Assembly (NCBI RefSeq): GCF_900090295.1
Contig: NZ_LT607753.1
Coordinates: forward strand, 5,146,001-5,210,000
Source: Micromonospora coxensis
GTDB lineage: Bacteria > Actinomycetota > Actinomycetes > Mycobacteriales > Micromonosporaceae
Reading direction: 5' to 3'
DNA length: 64,000 nt
The position numbers and the translations under genes are program-made. Of the stretch, positions 7,338 through 16,137 are shown one piece after another. The notes under the pieces are model-generated. The model was not told where the DNA came from. It saw only the letters and a list, made by a program, of their open reading frames with translations, and made no database searches. How positions within the stretch are numbered: the first letter of the stretch is position 1; every line of letters starts with the position of its first letter.

Positions 7338-8582
7338 TCACCCCACCGGTGCCGTGCGGTGAAGTCGTTCCCGCAGCGCGACCTGTGCGTTCGGCCACTC
7401 GTCGACGGTCATCGCGTACTGCACGGTGTCCCGCCAGGAGCCGTCGGGGCGCTGCCGGTGCATCCGCAGCACGCCCTCCCGGGTCGCACCGAGCCGCGCG
7501 ATAGCCGCCTGCGAGCGGGTGTTGCGGATGTCGGTGTGCCAGGCCACCCGGACCGCGCCCAGCTCGTCGAAGGCGCGGGTGAGCAGCAGCAGCTTGGCCT
7601 CGGTGTTGATCCCGCTTCGCCACCACGGCCGGCCCAGCCAGGTGTGCCCGATGGCCACCGACCGCCGTTCCGGGTCGACGTCGTAGTAGGAGGTGGTGCC
7701 GACCACCGCTCCGGTGCGCGCGCAGCGCTGCACCCACGGCACCCGCTCGCCGCGCTGCCCGGCGGCGAGCGCGGCGGCGACGATCGCCCGCATGTCGGCC
7801 GGGGTCACCGGCTGCGGGTGGCCCAGGTGCGCCCAGACCTCCGGCTGCGCGGTGGCGGTGAAGAGCTCGTCGGCGTGCGCCAGGTCCAGCGGCTCCAGCA
7901 GCACGTGCGTGCCGCGCAGGGTGGCCGCCTCCCGCCACGGCGAGCCGGCGGTCCGCAGGTACGCCGGCACCGGCGCGGTCACCCCCGCGTCCGGCTCGGG
8001 CAGCCCGGCGGTCAGCCGCAGCGGCACCACCCCGGCCCAGTACGGCAGCGCGTAGTCGCCCGACTCGTCGCGGACACCGCCGCTGCGGGAGCGCACCGAC
8101 ACCTCGTGCAGTGGCAGCGCCAGCACGGCCGTCTCGGCCAGCTCCCGGCGGCTCGGCGGCCGGCTGTCGGCGCTGCGACCCGCGCCCACCTTCTCGACCA
8201 GGGCGGTCAGCATCTCGCGCTTCTCGGCCTCGTCGCCGACCAGGCGGGCGACGCCGTGCGCCACCACGGAGCGGTAGTTGGCGCTGTGGTGGAACTGCGA
8301 GCGGCCGTAGACCAGCCCGTCGAGCAGCGTGACGGTGACACAGATCCGCAGCCCGGCGTCGCCCCGGGCGGCCAGCAGCGGCCGGCTGCCGGTGGAGCCG
8401 TGCAGGTAGAGGGTGTCGCCGATGCGTACGTGCAGGGTGGGCAGCAGTCGGGGCTCGCCGTCGACGGTGAACCCCAGCACGCAGTGGTACGCCTCGTCGA
8501 GCACCGCGTGCGCCGCCGCCCGGTCGTAGCTCATCCGGTCCCGGGAGCGGCTGGCGGTCGTCCGCGCGGTCGGGGCGTACAT
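7338..8582 (-). CDS. Fusion of a PNPOx-like flavin-binding domain with a GNAT acetyltransferase domain
   Basis: 414 residues. About 18-200 form a pyridoxamine-5'-phosphate-oxidase-like split barrel (YHCVLGFTVDGEPRLLPTLHVR, then LYLHGSTGSRPL and YRSVVAHGVARLV). About 225-400 form a GNAT domain of the RimJ/RimL type (GTHVLLEPLDLAHADELF, and WRSGINTEAKLLLLTRAFDELGA split over the acetyl-CoA site, with GATREGVLR near the end). ATG at 8582 is preferred over the in-frame GTG at 8594, because AAGGTGG lies 8 bp upstream of the ATG. It is divergent from a MocR regulator that probably controls it and cotranscribed with leuE. The true substrate is unknown. Confidence 0.78.
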   Translation of the reverse strand: MYAPTARTTASRSRDRMSYDRAAAHAVLDEAYHCVLGFTVDGEPRLLPTLHVRIGDTLYLHGSTGSRPLLAARGDAGLRICVTVTLLDGLVYGRSQFHHSANYRSVVAHGVARLVGDEAEKREMLTALVEKVGAGRSADSRPPSRRELAETAVLALPLHEVSVRSRSGGVRDESGDYALPYWAGVVPLRLTAGLPEPDAGVTAPVPAYLRTAGSPWREAATLRGTHVLLEPLDLAHADELFTATAQPEVWAHLGHPQPVTPADMRAIVAAALAAGQRGERVPWVQRCARTGAVVGTTSYYDVDPERRSVAIGHTWLGRPWWRSGINTEAKLLLLTRAFDELGAVRVAWHTDIRNTRSQAAIARLGATREGVLRMHRQRPDGSWRDTVQYAMTVDEWPNAQVALRERLHRTAPVG

Positions 8583-8603
8583 GTGACATCCCACCTTCGT
8601 GCT

Positions 8604-8630
8604 AGTACAATCCTGGAACTGTGGCAGTAC
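8604..8630. promoter_or_regulatory. AGTAC direct repeats, candidate MocR operator
   Basis: AGTAC occurs at 8604-8608 and 8626-8630, exactly 22 bp apart (two helical turns), overlapping the divergent promoter region and the mocR start. MocR regulators are known to bind spaced direct repeats in such intergenic regions. Assignment to this regulator is inference. Confidence 0.4.
8606..8611 (+). promoter_or_regulatory. -10 hexamer TACAAT before the mocR gene
   Basis: TACAAT lies 9 bp before the GTG at 8621. That spacing, and the lack of a Shine-Dalgarno sequence, suggest a leaderless or nearly leaderless mRNA. The hexamer overlaps the first AGTAC repeat, which would allow autorepression. Confidence 0.5.
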
Positions 8631-9961
8631 GTTATCAGATCACCGGCGGCAGCTCCGCCGCCATCTCGGCCAGCGTGGAAACCGGCATCCGCACCGGTGC
8701 GCTGGCGGCCGGCAGCGCGCTGCCCGCCGTCCGGGCGCTCGCCGCCGAGCTGGCGGTCAGCCCGGCCACCGTCGCGAAGGCGTACCAGGAACTGCGCCGG
8801 CGGGGCCTGGTGGTCACCGCCGGCCGGCACGGCACCCGGGTCCGGCCCCGCCCGCCGGTCGCCACCCGCCGTGCCGCGTTGCGCCCCGCGCCCGCCCCCG
8901 GCGCCCGCGACCTCTCCCAGGGCCAGCCGGATCCCCGGCTGCTGCCCCCGCTCGGCCCGCACCTGGCCGCGCTCGCCGCCGAGATCGGCCCACCCGTCGG
9001 GTACGCGTCGACCGCCGTGCTCCCCGAGCTGGCCGAGGCGGCCCGCGCTCGCCTCGTGGCCGACGGGGTGCCGGCGGAGGAGATCACCGTCACCGGGGGA
9101 GCGTTGGACGGCATCGAGCGGCTGCTCGCCGCGCACCTGAGTCCCGGTGACGCGGTGGCGGTGGAGGACCCGGGCTGGGCCAACCTGCTCGACCTGGTCG
9201 CCGCGGCGGGGCTGCGCCCGATCGGCGTACCGGTGGACTCCGCCGGCCCCACCGTGGCCGGCGTGCGCGACGCCCTGGCCCTCGGCGCGCGGGCCCTGGT
9301 GGTGACCAGCCGCGCGCAGAACCCGACCGGCGCCGCCGTCGGCGCCGACCGCGCCGCCACGCTGCGTGACCTGCTCGCCGGCCGTCCCGACCTGCTGCTG
9401 ATCGAGGACGACCACGCCGCCGAACTGGCCCACCTGCCGCTGCACCCCCTCGCCGGGGCGACCCCGGCGTGGGCCTTCGTCCGGTCGGTGAGCAAACCCT
9501 TCGGGCCCGACCTGCGGCTGGCCGTGCTGACCGGCGACGAGACGACGGTGGCCCGGGTCGCCGGCCGGGCCCGGGTCGGCGCCGGCTGGGTCTCCACCGT
9601 GCTGCAACGTCTCGTGCTGTCGCTCTGGCGTGACCCGGCCACCGCCGGGCTGGTCCGCCGGGCGGGGCAGGAGTACGAGCGGCGTCGCGGCGACCTGCTC
9701 GCCGCCCTCGCCGCCCGGGGGCTGACCGCCTACGGCCGTAGCGGCATCAACGTCTGGCTCCCGGTGCCGGACGAGACCGTCGCGGTGACCGCGCTGCGGG
9801 ACGCCGGCTGGTCGGTGGCCCCGGGCGCGCTGTTCCGGATCGGGGCCGAGCCGGGCATCCGGATCACCGTCAGCTCCCTCGACGACGCCGAGGTCGGGCC
9901 CCTGGCCGACGCGGTCGCGGCCGCGCTGCGCCCCACCGGCCCGGGCGGCTTCAGCGCCTGA
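8621..9961 (+). CDS. MocR-family transcriptional regulator (GntR HTH + aminotransferase domain)
   Basis: 446 residues. Residues 1-75 are a GntR-type winged helix (ALPAVRALAAELAVSPATVAKAYQELRRRGLV, written here in its recognisable order: selection of promoter DNA by helix 2-3). Residues 95-440 are a fold-type I PLP aminotransferase-like domain, with TGGALDGIERLLA, SRAQNPTGAAV and the PLP-lysine region SVSKPFGPDLRL. MocR/PdxR/GabR regulators sense PLP or PLP-amino-acid adducts. The divergent neighbour encodes a PNPOx-like domain, which fits control linked to vitamin B6 or amines. GTG start; the transcript is probably leaderless. Confidence 0.87.
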   Translation: MAVRYQITGGSSAAISASVETGIRTGALAAGSALPAVRALAAELAVSPATVAKAYQELRRRGLVVTAGRHGTRVRPRPPVATRRAALRPAPAPGARDLSQGQPDPRLLPPLGPHLAALAAEIGPPVGYASTAVLPELAEAARARLVADGVPAEEITVTGGALDGIERLLAAHLSPGDAVAVEDPGWANLLDLVAAAGLRPIGVPVDSAGPTVAGVRDALALGARALVVTSRAQNPTGAAVGADRAATLRDLLAGRPDLLLIEDDHAAELAHLPLHPLAGATPAWAFVRSVSKPFGPDLRLAVLTGDETTVARVAGRARVGAGWVSTVLQRLVLSLWRDPATAGLVRRAGQEYERRRGDLLAALAARGLTAYGRSGINVWLPVPDETVAVTALRDAGWSVAPGALFRIGAEPGIRITVSSLDDAEVGPLADAVAAALRPTGPGGFSA

Positions 9962-10055
9962 GCGCCGCAGCGCGGGCGGACGGCGGGCGCGGGTGGCGGC
10001 GAAGGCCGCTCCGCCACGCCGGGCGGGTGCACCGCGTGACCGCCGCGGCGCGGGG

Positions 10056-10061
10056 TAGAAC
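10056..10061 (+). promoter_or_regulatory. -10 hexamer TAGAAC of a leaderless promoter
   Basis: TAGAAC lies 7 bp before the ATG of the UdgX gene, which has no Shine-Dalgarno sequence. Confidence 0.5.
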
Positions 10062-10068
10062 AGTCGGC

Positions 10069-10770
10069 ATGGCCGAGCAGACCGACGCCCCCGGTGCCCA
10101 GCAGTTCATCCCGCCACAGGCCGACACCCTGGACCAGTTGCGCGCCGCCGCCGCCGGCTGCCAGGGCTGCGAGCTGTACCGGGACGCCTCGCAGACGGTC
10201 TTCGGCCGGGGCGACGAGAGCGCCCGGGTGGTCTTCGTCGGCGAGCAGCCCGGCGACATGGAGGACCAGAAGGGGCTGCCCTTCGTCGGCCCCGCCGGAC
10301 GGCTGCTGCGCAAGGCGGTCGACGACGCCGGCATCGACCCGGGGCACATCTACCTGACCAACGCGGTCAAGCACTTCCGCTTCGAGCTGCGCGGCAGGCG
10401 GCGCATCCACCAGACCCCGGACCGGGTGCACATCACCGCCTGCCGGCCGTGGCTGGTGGCCGAGTTCTCCCGCCTGCGCCCGGAGCTGGTGGTGGTGCTC
10501 GGCGCGACCGCCGCGAAGGCGTTGCTCGGCCCGTCGTTCCGGGTCACCCGGCAGCGCGGCGAACTGCTGCCGTGGCCCGCGTCCGCGCAGCGCCCCGAGG
10601 ACTTCACCCGGGTGCCGGTGGACAGCGCCGGGAAGGTCGCCGACGCGCCCGCCGCGCGGCTGCTGGCCACCATCCACCCGTCCGCCGTGCTGCGCGCCGA
10701 CGACCAGGACGCGGCGTACGAGGGACTGGTCGCCGACCTCACCGTCGCCGCCCGGGCGCTGGCGGCCTGA
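10069..10770 (+). CDS. udgX: UdgX-type uracil-DNA glycosylase (forms a covalent uracil-DNA adduct in studied homologues)
   Basis: 233 residues. Iron-sulfur family-4-like UDG fold: C31-x2-C34 near the N-terminus, VFVGEQPGD with the catalytic motif A, GLPFVGPAGRLLRKA, ACRPWL with a third Cys, and the motif ATIHPSAVLR near the end. The decisive feature is the inserted loop GRRRIHQTP after NAVKHFRF, which matches the KRRIH loop of Mycobacterium smegmatis UdgX. Its His attacks the abasic sugar and leaves the enzyme bound to DNA. The start at 10069 is set by the leaderless-type -10. The gene stands alone; no SOS box is visible in front of it. Confidence 0.85.
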   Translation: MAEQTDAPGAQQFIPPQADTLDQLRAAAAGCQGCELYRDASQTVFGRGDESARVVFVGEQPGDMEDQKGLPFVGPAGRLLRKAVDDAGIDPGHIYLTNAVKHFRFELRGRRRIHQTPDRVHITACRPWLVAEFSRLRPELVVVLGATAAKALLGPSFRVTRQRGELLPWPASAQRPEDFTRVPVDSAGKVADAPAARLLATIHPSAVLRADDQDAAYEGLVADLTVAARALAA

Positions 10771-10799
10771 AGCCGCGCCGTCCCCGCCCCGCCAGGGCC

Positions 10800-11156
10800 T
10801 CAGCCGGATCGGGTGATCTTGCCGTAGACGTCCTTGGCGACGATCCGGCCGTCCCGGACCCGGTAGACGTCCAGGCCGCGCAGCACCGTCCCGTCCCCGG
10901 CCGGCGCCCAGGCCCATTCGCAGACCACCCGATCGCCGTCCGCCCACACCGGACCGAGCAGCGGCCCCTCGTCGGGACCGAGCTGGTCGGCGAACGCGGC
11001 GGTCACCGCCGCCCGCCCCCGGACGGTGGCGGCCGGCCCGTCCCACGCGTTCGGGCAGTAGGACACGTCCTCGGCCAGGCACGCCGACACCGTGGCCAGG
11101 TCACCCCGCTCCCAGGCGTCGTTGAACCGCTCCACCACCGCACGGGCCTGCGTCAC
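10800..11156 (-). CDS. SnoaL-like / NTF2-fold small protein
   Basis: 118 residues. Cone-shaped NTF2-like fold indicated by the opening helix AVVERFNDAWERGDLATVSACLAEDVSY, the GRAAVTAAFADQL segment and the ending VLRGLDVYRVRDGRIVAKDVYGK (here cited in parts). Such proteins include polyketide cyclases, isomerases and many with no known reaction; nothing nearby indicates a substrate. GTG at 11156 chosen because it precedes the conserved first helix by a few residues; the reading frame stays open far upstream but without coding character. Convergent with udgX and divergent from the GNAT gene. Confidence 0.68.
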   Translation of the reverse strand: MTQARAVVERFNDAWERGDLATVSACLAEDVSYCPNAWDGPAATVRGRAAVTAAFADQLGPDEGPLLGPVWADGDRVVCEWAWAPAGDGTVLRGLDVYRVRDGRIVAKDVYGKITRSG

Positions 11157-11362
11157 GCGGGAACGGTAGCGCCGAGGTCCGCTTCCCCGCTCCCCCTTTC
11201 CGCTCCATGCTGGACGGCCGGCCCTCACGCGGGCCTCGGGCCGGACACGCTGCGCCGCCCGGGCGTCCGCCGACCGCACACCGGACGGCCCCCCGACGGT
11301 GCCCGGCGGCGGACCAGCCCGGGGACGCCGTATTGGACCTGCGTCGGGGGCGGCGGGCCGCC

Positions 11363-11368
11363 TAGCGT
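11363..11368 (+). promoter_or_regulatory. -10 hexamer TAGCGT of a leaderless promoter
   Basis: TAGCGT lies 7 bp before the ATG at 11376, with no ribosome binding site between them. Confidence 0.45.
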
Positions 11369-11375
11369 GGCCGGC

Positions 11376-12128
11376 ATGGGTACCGCTCCGATCACCGCCC
11401 GGTCCGACGGGGCCGTCGACGACCTGCACCTGGCCACCCGCAACGCCGCCGCGCTCTGGACCGCGCTCGCCGAGGCCCGGGGACACGCCCTGAGCCGGCT
11501 GCCCGGTCTGCTCGCCGTCCACGGTGACGACCGCGCCGGCCTGCGGGTCCTGCTGCTGACCTCCGCGCCGTCGGCATCCGACGTGGCGGCGCTGACCGAC
11601 CTGGTACGGCGGCGGCTGCCGGGCCGGGTCGTCGTCGAGGACCCGTTCGGCGGCGTGGACCTCACCGGGGCCGGCCTCACCCGACGATCCCTGCCGATCA
11701 TGATCCGCCGGCCGGCGCCGGTCCCGCCGCCCGCCCTGGAGGTCACGCTCGCCACGACCCCGGCGCAGCTCGCCGTCGCCGAGGGCCTGGTGGTGCACGG
11801 CTTCCCGCTGGAGCCGTGGCAGCCGCACCGGCCGGGCGAGGCGTTCCCGCCCGCGCTGCTCGACCGGCCACGGGTCCGCTTCCTGGTCGCCCACCGGGGC
11901 GGGACGCCGGCCGGCGCCTGCCTGACCGTGGCCGACGACGGCGCCGGGGTCTACTGGATGACCACGCTGCCCGCGCACCGTTCCCGGGGCGTCGGCCGGG
12001 CGCTGCTGCACGCGGCGCTGACGCACCTCGGCGACCGGCCGGTGACGCTGACCGCCGCCCGGGCCGGCCGGCCGCTCTACGACTCGCTCGGGTTCGTCCC
12101 CGTCACCGACGCCATCTGGTGGAGCTGA
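11376..12128 (+). CDS. GNAT-family N-acetyltransferase
   Basis: 250 residues. The N-terminal 120 residues are a variable domain. The C-terminal half is a GNAT fold, with VRFLVAHRGGTPAGACLTVAD, GVYWMTTLPAHRSRGVGRALL (acetyl-CoA pyrophosphate loop R-x2-G-x-G/A, about residues 190-210) and the terminal ARAGRPLYDSLGFVPV typical of strand 7. The substrate cannot be told. ATG start, probably leaderless. It is followed by a tandem-repeat region rather than a cotranscribed gene. Confidence 0.78.
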   Translation: MGTAPITARSDGAVDDLHLATRNAAALWTALAEARGHALSRLPGLLAVHGDDRAGLRVLLLTSAPSASDVAALTDLVRRRLPGRVVVEDPFGGVDLTGAGLTRRSLPIMIRRPAPVPPPALEVTLATTPAQLAVAEGLVVHGFPLEPWQPHRPGEAFPPALLDRPRVRFLVAHRGGTPAGACLTVADDGAGVYWMTTLPAHRSRGVGRALLHAALTHLGDRPVTLTAARAGRPLYDSLGFVPVTDAIWWS

Positions 12129-12485
12129 GCGGCCGCCGCGCCACCGCTCCGCCAGGTTGCGTGCCGCCGCCCGCCAGGTCGCGTGCCACGGCTCCGCCGG
12201 GTCGTGTGCCGCGGCTCCGCCAGGTCGCGTGCCACGGCAGGGCAGGTCGCGTGCCGCCGCGGGCCGGTGACCTGCGTGCTGCCGCACGGGCACGTCACGC
12301 GCCGGCGCGGGCCGTACCGTCGCACGGGCCCGGCGCGGGCCGGCGACGGGTGTGCCACGTGGCCCGGTGCGGGTGCGCCCCGCCCTGGCCGGGGCGGATG
12401 CGGCTCGGGGGAGAACACCCGTGCGCCGCCGCGGCCGGGTGCGCAAGGATGGGGCAGCCCGTCACCCCTTACCCAGGAGCATCCG
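12129..12485. other. 357-bp gap with short tandem repeats and the MFS gene leader
   Basis: The first 140 bp are the 22-23-bp repeats listed separately. The remainder is very GC-rich, with GGCACGTCACGC-like words and no credible coding frame. The last 15 bp carry the AGGAG ribosome binding site of the MFS gene. Confidence 0.6.
12151..12263. repeat. Five imperfect 22-23-bp tandem repeats
   Basis: The core GCCAGGTCGCGTGCC begins at 12151, 12173, 12196, 12219 and 12241 (spacing 22, 23, 23, 22), with a GCCGC or ACGGC(T) filler. Copies differ by one to three bases. They lie just after the stop of the GNAT gene. Confidence 0.85.
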
Positions 12486-13793
12486 ATGGCCACCGACCTG
12501 ACCGCGCCGGCGTTCACCCGGTCGGACGTCGCCCCGATCCAGCGGCGCACGCTGCGGCTGCTCTTCGGGACCCAGATCATCGGCGGCATCGGCGTCACCA
12601 TCGGGCTGTCCGTCGGGGCGCTGCTCGCCGCCCGGGTCGCCGGGACGGCGGTGGCCGGGCTCGCGCAGAGCGCCGGGGTGGTCGGCGCGGCGTTGCTCGC
12701 GATCCCGGTCACCCGGGTGATGACCGGGCACGGCCGCCGGCCGGGGCTGGTGCTGGCGTACCTCGTCGGCGCGGTCGGCGGAGTGCTGGTGGTGCTCGCC
12801 GCGGTCACCGGCTGGGTGCCCCTGCTCTTCCTCGGCATGCTGCTCTTCGGCGGCGGCACCGCCGCCAACCTCCAGGCCCGCTACACCGCGGTGGATCTCG
12901 CCGAGCCGGCCCGGCGCGCCCGCCAGTTGTCGCTGATCGTCTGGGCCACCACCATCGGCGCGGTGGCCGCGCCGAACTTCGCCGCGCTCGCCGACCGCGT
13001 CACCCACGGCTGGGGGCTCCCAGCGCTGTCCGGGCCGTTCGCGTTCAGCGCGGCGGCCTTCGTGCTGGCGGCGGTCGTCCTGTTGGTGCTGCTGCGGCCC
13101 GACCCGCTGCTCACCGCGCGCCGGCTCGCGCCGGCCGGGTCGGTGGCCACCGGGTCCCCGGCGACCGCCGGGCCGCGTGCGGCCGGCATGCGCGCGGCCT
13201 GGCGGGTGGTCGCCGCCCGTCCGGCCGCCCGGCTCGGCATCGCCGCCGTCGCGGTCGGCCACCTGGTGATGGTCGCGGTGATGACGATGACCCCGGTACG
13301 CCTCGGCGAGTCGCACGCCGACGTGGACGTGCTGCGCGTGGTCGGCATCGTGCTGAGCCTGCACATCGCCGGCATGTACGCGCTCTCCCCGGTGGTGGGC
13401 TGGCTCACCGACCGGGTCGGCCGGCGCGCGGTGATCCTCGGCGGGGTGGGCACCCTGCTGGCCGCCTGCGCGGTCGCCGGGACGGCCGGGCACCACACGC
13501 CGCTGCTCTCGGTCGGCCTGGTCCTGCTCGGGCTGGGCTGGTCGGGCACCATGGTCGCCGGCTCGACCCTGCTGTCGGAGTCGGTGCCGACCGGGGTCCG
13601 GCCGAGCGTGCAGGGGTTGTCGGACCTGACCATGGGACTGGCCGGGGCCGGTGCGGCGGCGGCCAGCGGGTTTGTCGTGCGGTTGGCCGGTTATCCGACG
13701 CTCACCCTGCTGGCCGCGATCGCGGTGGTGCCCCTGGTGGCGCTAGCGTTGCGTCCGGCGCCGCCGTCCGGGGCGTCCGACGAGGAGGACTGA
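12486..13793 (+). CDS. MFS transporter
   Basis: 435 residues with about 12 membrane spans. A long loop after span 6 (around residues 210-230) separates the two halves. The MFS motif GWLTDRVGRRAVILGG follows span 8 (around residue 305), with a weaker equivalent in the first half. The general drug/sugar porter type is clear; the substrate is not. The start is supported by AGGAG 7-8 bp upstream of ATG. The stop lies 4 bp before the DUF3046 gene, so the two may be cotranscribed. Confidence 0.83.
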   Translation: MATDLTAPAFTRSDVAPIQRRTLRLLFGTQIIGGIGVTIGLSVGALLAARVAGTAVAGLAQSAGVVGAALLAIPVTRVMTGHGRRPGLVLAYLVGAVGGVLVVLAAVTGWVPLLFLGMLLFGGGTAANLQARYTAVDLAEPARRARQLSLIVWATTIGAVAAPNFAALADRVTHGWGLPALSGPFAFSAAAFVLAAVVLLVLLRPDPLLTARRLAPAGSVATGSPATAGPRAAGMRAAWRVVAARPAARLGIAAVAVGHLVMVAVMTMTPVRLGESHADVDVLRVVGIVLSLHIAGMYALSPVVGWLTDRVGRRAVILGGVGTLLAACAVAGTAGHHTPLLSVGLVLLGLGWSGTMVAGSTLLSESVPTGVRPSVQGLSDLTMGLAGAGAAAASGFVVRLAGYPTLTLLAAIAVVPLVALALRPAPPSGASDEED

Positions 13794-13797
13794 TCAC

Positions 13798-13998
13798 GTG
13801 CGGCTGACCGACTTCTGGACCCGGCTGGAGGAGGCCTTCGGGCCGGGTTACGCGGCCAGCATCGCCAGCGACCAGGTGCTCTCCGAGTTGGGTGGGCGGA
13901 CCATCACGCAGGCGCTCGCCGAGGGTGAGCAGACGCACGTGGTGTGGCGGGCGGTCGTCGCCGCCTATCCCGACCGGGTTCCCGCCCGGCTACGCTGA
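13798..13998 (+). CDS. DUF3046 small protein
   Basis: 66 residues beginning [15 protein letters not shown] and containing [20 protein letters not shown], which matches the actinobacterial DUF3046 family. These genes characteristically sit directly before recA, as here. The function is unknown. GTG start, 4 bp after the MFS stop. Confidence 0.88.
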   Translation: MRLTDFWTRLEEAFGPGYAASIASDQVLSELGGRTITQALAEGEQTHVVWRAVVAAYPDRVPARLR

Positions 13999-14035
13999 GC
14001 AGCCCTTTCGTCACTTCCGCGTGTCGCTTGCCGAG

Positions 14036-14051
14036 TCGTACACCTGTTCGG
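14036..14051. promoter_or_regulatory. SOS box (LexA site) upstream of recA
   Basis: TCGTACACCTGTTCGG matches the actinobacterial SOS box TCGAAC-N4-GTTCGA with two mismatches. It is followed at 14053-14058 by TATTGT, a plausible -10, so bound LexA would block the promoter. RecA starts 133 bp downstream. Confidence 0.75.
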
Positions 14052-14183
14052 CTATTGTCCACAGCGGGGCGCTCGTCCACAGCTCACGGCCGGTCGGCTG
14101 GTTTTCTGTCGGACCCAGCGCCTAGCGTGTCCCGCGTGACGCGAAGCTCAGGAAAGACGCCGGCGAAGGCAGGGGTGGCAAAC

Positions 14184-15230
14184 ATGGCCGCAGGGCCCGA
14201 CCGGGAGAAGGCACTCGACCTTGCTCTCGCTCAGATCGACAAGCAGTTCGGCAAGGGTTCGGTGATGCGGCTGGGGGAGCGGCCGGTCATCCAGACCTCG
14301 GTGATCCCCACCGGCTCGATCGCGCTCGACGTGGCGCTCGGCGTGGGCGGTCTGCCCCGGGGCCGGGTCGTCGAGATCTACGGTCCCGAGTCCAGCGGTA
14401 AGACCACGGTCGCCCTGCACGCGGTGGCCAACGCCCAGCGGGCCGGCGGCATCGCCGCCTTCGTCGACGCCGAGCACGCGCTCGACCCGGAGTACGCGAA
14501 GGCCCTCGGCGTCGACACGGACGCCCTGCTGGTCTCCCAGCCGGACACCGGCGAGCAGGCGCTGGAGATCGCCGACATGCTGGTCCGCTCCGGCGCGATC
14601 GACATCATCGTGATCGACTCGGTGGCCGCGCTGGTGCCGCGCGCCGAGATCGAGGGCGAGATGGGCGACAGCCACGTGGGCCTCCAGGCCCGGCTGATGA
14701 GCCAGGCGCTGCGGAAGATCACCGGTGTGCTCAACAACACCGGCACCACGGCGATCTTCATCAACCAGCTCCGCGAGAAGATCGGCGTGATGTTCGGCAG
14801 CCCGGAGACCACCACCGGTGGTCGGGCGCTGAAGTTCTACGCCTCGGTCCGGCTCGACGTGCGCCGCATCGAGAGCCTCAAGGACGGCACCGACGTGGTC
14901 GGTAACCGCACCCGGGTCAAGGTCGTGAAGAACAAGGTCGCCGCGCCGTTCAAGCAGGCCGAGTTCGACATCATGTACGGCAAGGGCATCTCCCGCGAAG
15001 GCTCGCTGATCGACGTCGGCGTCGAGCAGGCGATCATCCGCAAGTCCGGCGCCTGGTACACCTACGACGGCGACCAGCTCGGCCAGGGCAAGGAGAAGGC
15101 CCGGGAGTTCCTCAAGGAGAACCCGGACGTGGCCGCCGAGATCGAGAAGAAGATCCTGGAGAAGCTCGGCGTCGGGGTCGGCGCGGGCGACGCCGCCGGT
15201 GGCCCGGAGCTGCCGCCGGTCGACTTCTGA
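14184..15230 (+). CDS. recA: RecA recombinase
   Basis: 348 residues, the standard length. Walker A is [12 protein letters not shown] (about residues 65-76). MAW-type sequence, the L1/L2 loops and the conserved [19 protein letters not shown] are all present. RecA forms filaments on single-stranded DNA, catalyses strand exchange and triggers LexA self-cleavage. ATG at 14184 fits the family start ([18 protein letters not shown]) and has AGGGGTGG upstream; an in-frame GTG at 14136 would add 16 atypical residues. It is preceded by an SOS box and followed 14 bp later by recX. Confidence 0.98.
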   Translation: MAAGPDREKALDLALAQIDKQFGKGSVMRLGERPVIQTSVIPTGSIALDVALGVGGLPRGRVVEIYGPESSGKTTVALHAVANAQRAGGIAAFVDAEHALDPEYAKALGVDTDALLVSQPDTGEQALEIADMLVRSGAIDIIVIDSVAALVPRAEIEGEMGDSHVGLQARLMSQALRKITGVLNNTGTTAIFINQLREKIGVMFGSPETTTGGRALKFYASVRLDVRRIESLKDGTDVVGNRTRVKVVKNKVAAPFKQAEFDIMYGKGISREGSLIDVGVEQAIIRKSGAWYTYDGDQLGQGKEKAREFLKENPDVAAEIEKKILEKLGVGVGAGDAAGGPELPPVDF

Positions 15231-15244
15231 CCGGTCGCTGAGTC

Positions 15245-15943
15245 GTGGCAGGACGACGCGCTCGCACGGGGCGCGGCTGGGACGCCAGTCCGCCCCGTGC
15301 GGGTGACGCCACCAGCCCGCCCCGCCCTCGCCGAGGTCGCCGGTCGCGGGCCGACGACACCGATCCGGAGGCACCCGCCGCCCCGCCGCGCGACGAGGCC
15401 GAGGAGGCCCGGGAGATCTGCCTGCGGCAGCTCGCGGTGCGTCCCCGTACCCGGGCGGAGCTGGCCGGGGCGCTGGCCAGGCGAGGCATCTCCGACGAGG
15501 TGTCGGCCCAGGTGCTCGACCGGTACGACGAGGTCGGCATCATCGACGACGCCGCCTTCGCCCGCGCCTGGGTCTCCAGCCGTCACGCCGGTCGTGGGCT
15601 GGCCCGACGCGCCCTCGCCAACGAGCTGCGCCAGCGTGGCGTGGACGGTGAGGTGGCGAGCGAGGCCCTCGGCGAGTTGGACGAGGAGACCGAGGCGGAG
15701 ACCGCCCGCGCGCTGGTGGAGCGGAAGCTGCGGACGGCCCGGGGTGAGCCCGACGCGGTCTTCCGCCGGCTGGTCGGCATGCTGGCCCGCAAGGGCTACC
15801 CGCCGGGGGTGGCGATCCGTGCGGTGAAGGACGCCCTGGCCGCCCAGAGCGCCGAGGCGGCCGAGTTCGCCGACCAGATCGACGCGGACGCCCTCGCCGA
15901 GGCCGAGGGTGAACTCGACCGGGACACCCGCCCCCTCGACTGA
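15245..15943 (+). CDS. recX: RecX, regulator of RecA
   Basis: 232 residues. About 60-210 carry the three-helix RecX repeats (REICLRQLAVRPRTRAEL, then ISDEVSAQVLDRYDEVGIIDDAAFARAW and LARRALANELRQRGVD). The first 55 residues are a basic, Pro/Arg-rich extension common in actinobacterial RecX. RecX binds RecA filaments and inhibits or reshapes them. GTG start 14 bp after recA; cotranscription with recA under LexA control is expected. Confidence 0.92.
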   Translation: MAGRRARTGRGWDASPPRAGDATSPPRPRRGRRSRADDTDPEAPAAPPRDEAEEAREICLRQLAVRPRTRAELAGALARRGISDEVSAQVLDRYDEVGIIDDAAFARAWVSSRHAGRGLARRALANELRQRGVDGEVASEALGELDEETEAETARALVERKLRTARGEPDAVFRRLVGMLARKGYPPGVAIRAVKDALAAQSAEAAEFADQIDADALAEAEGELDRDTRPLD

Positions 15944-16137
15944 CGCGGTACCGCGACGACGCCCTGAGGAAGCGGCCCGACGACCCAGGCGGGTGCCGCG
16001 ACGTCCAGAGTGGCTACGGCGATGACCGGGCAGGTTGGTACGACGACCACCCCTTTGCGGTACCGAACCGCCATGTCTGGTGCCAACGGCACCGGACCGG
16101 GCCGGCCCCGGTCTGCCGCAGCGGTGATGATGGTGCG

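Noticed and set aside
12129..12263. CRISPR-like array
   Set aside because: The 22-23-bp units are head-to-tail with no spacers, so they are simple tandem repeats.
14136..14183. Upstream GTG start for RecA
   Set aside because: Adds 16 residues absent from RecA proteins; the ATG at 14184 has the better ribosome binding site.
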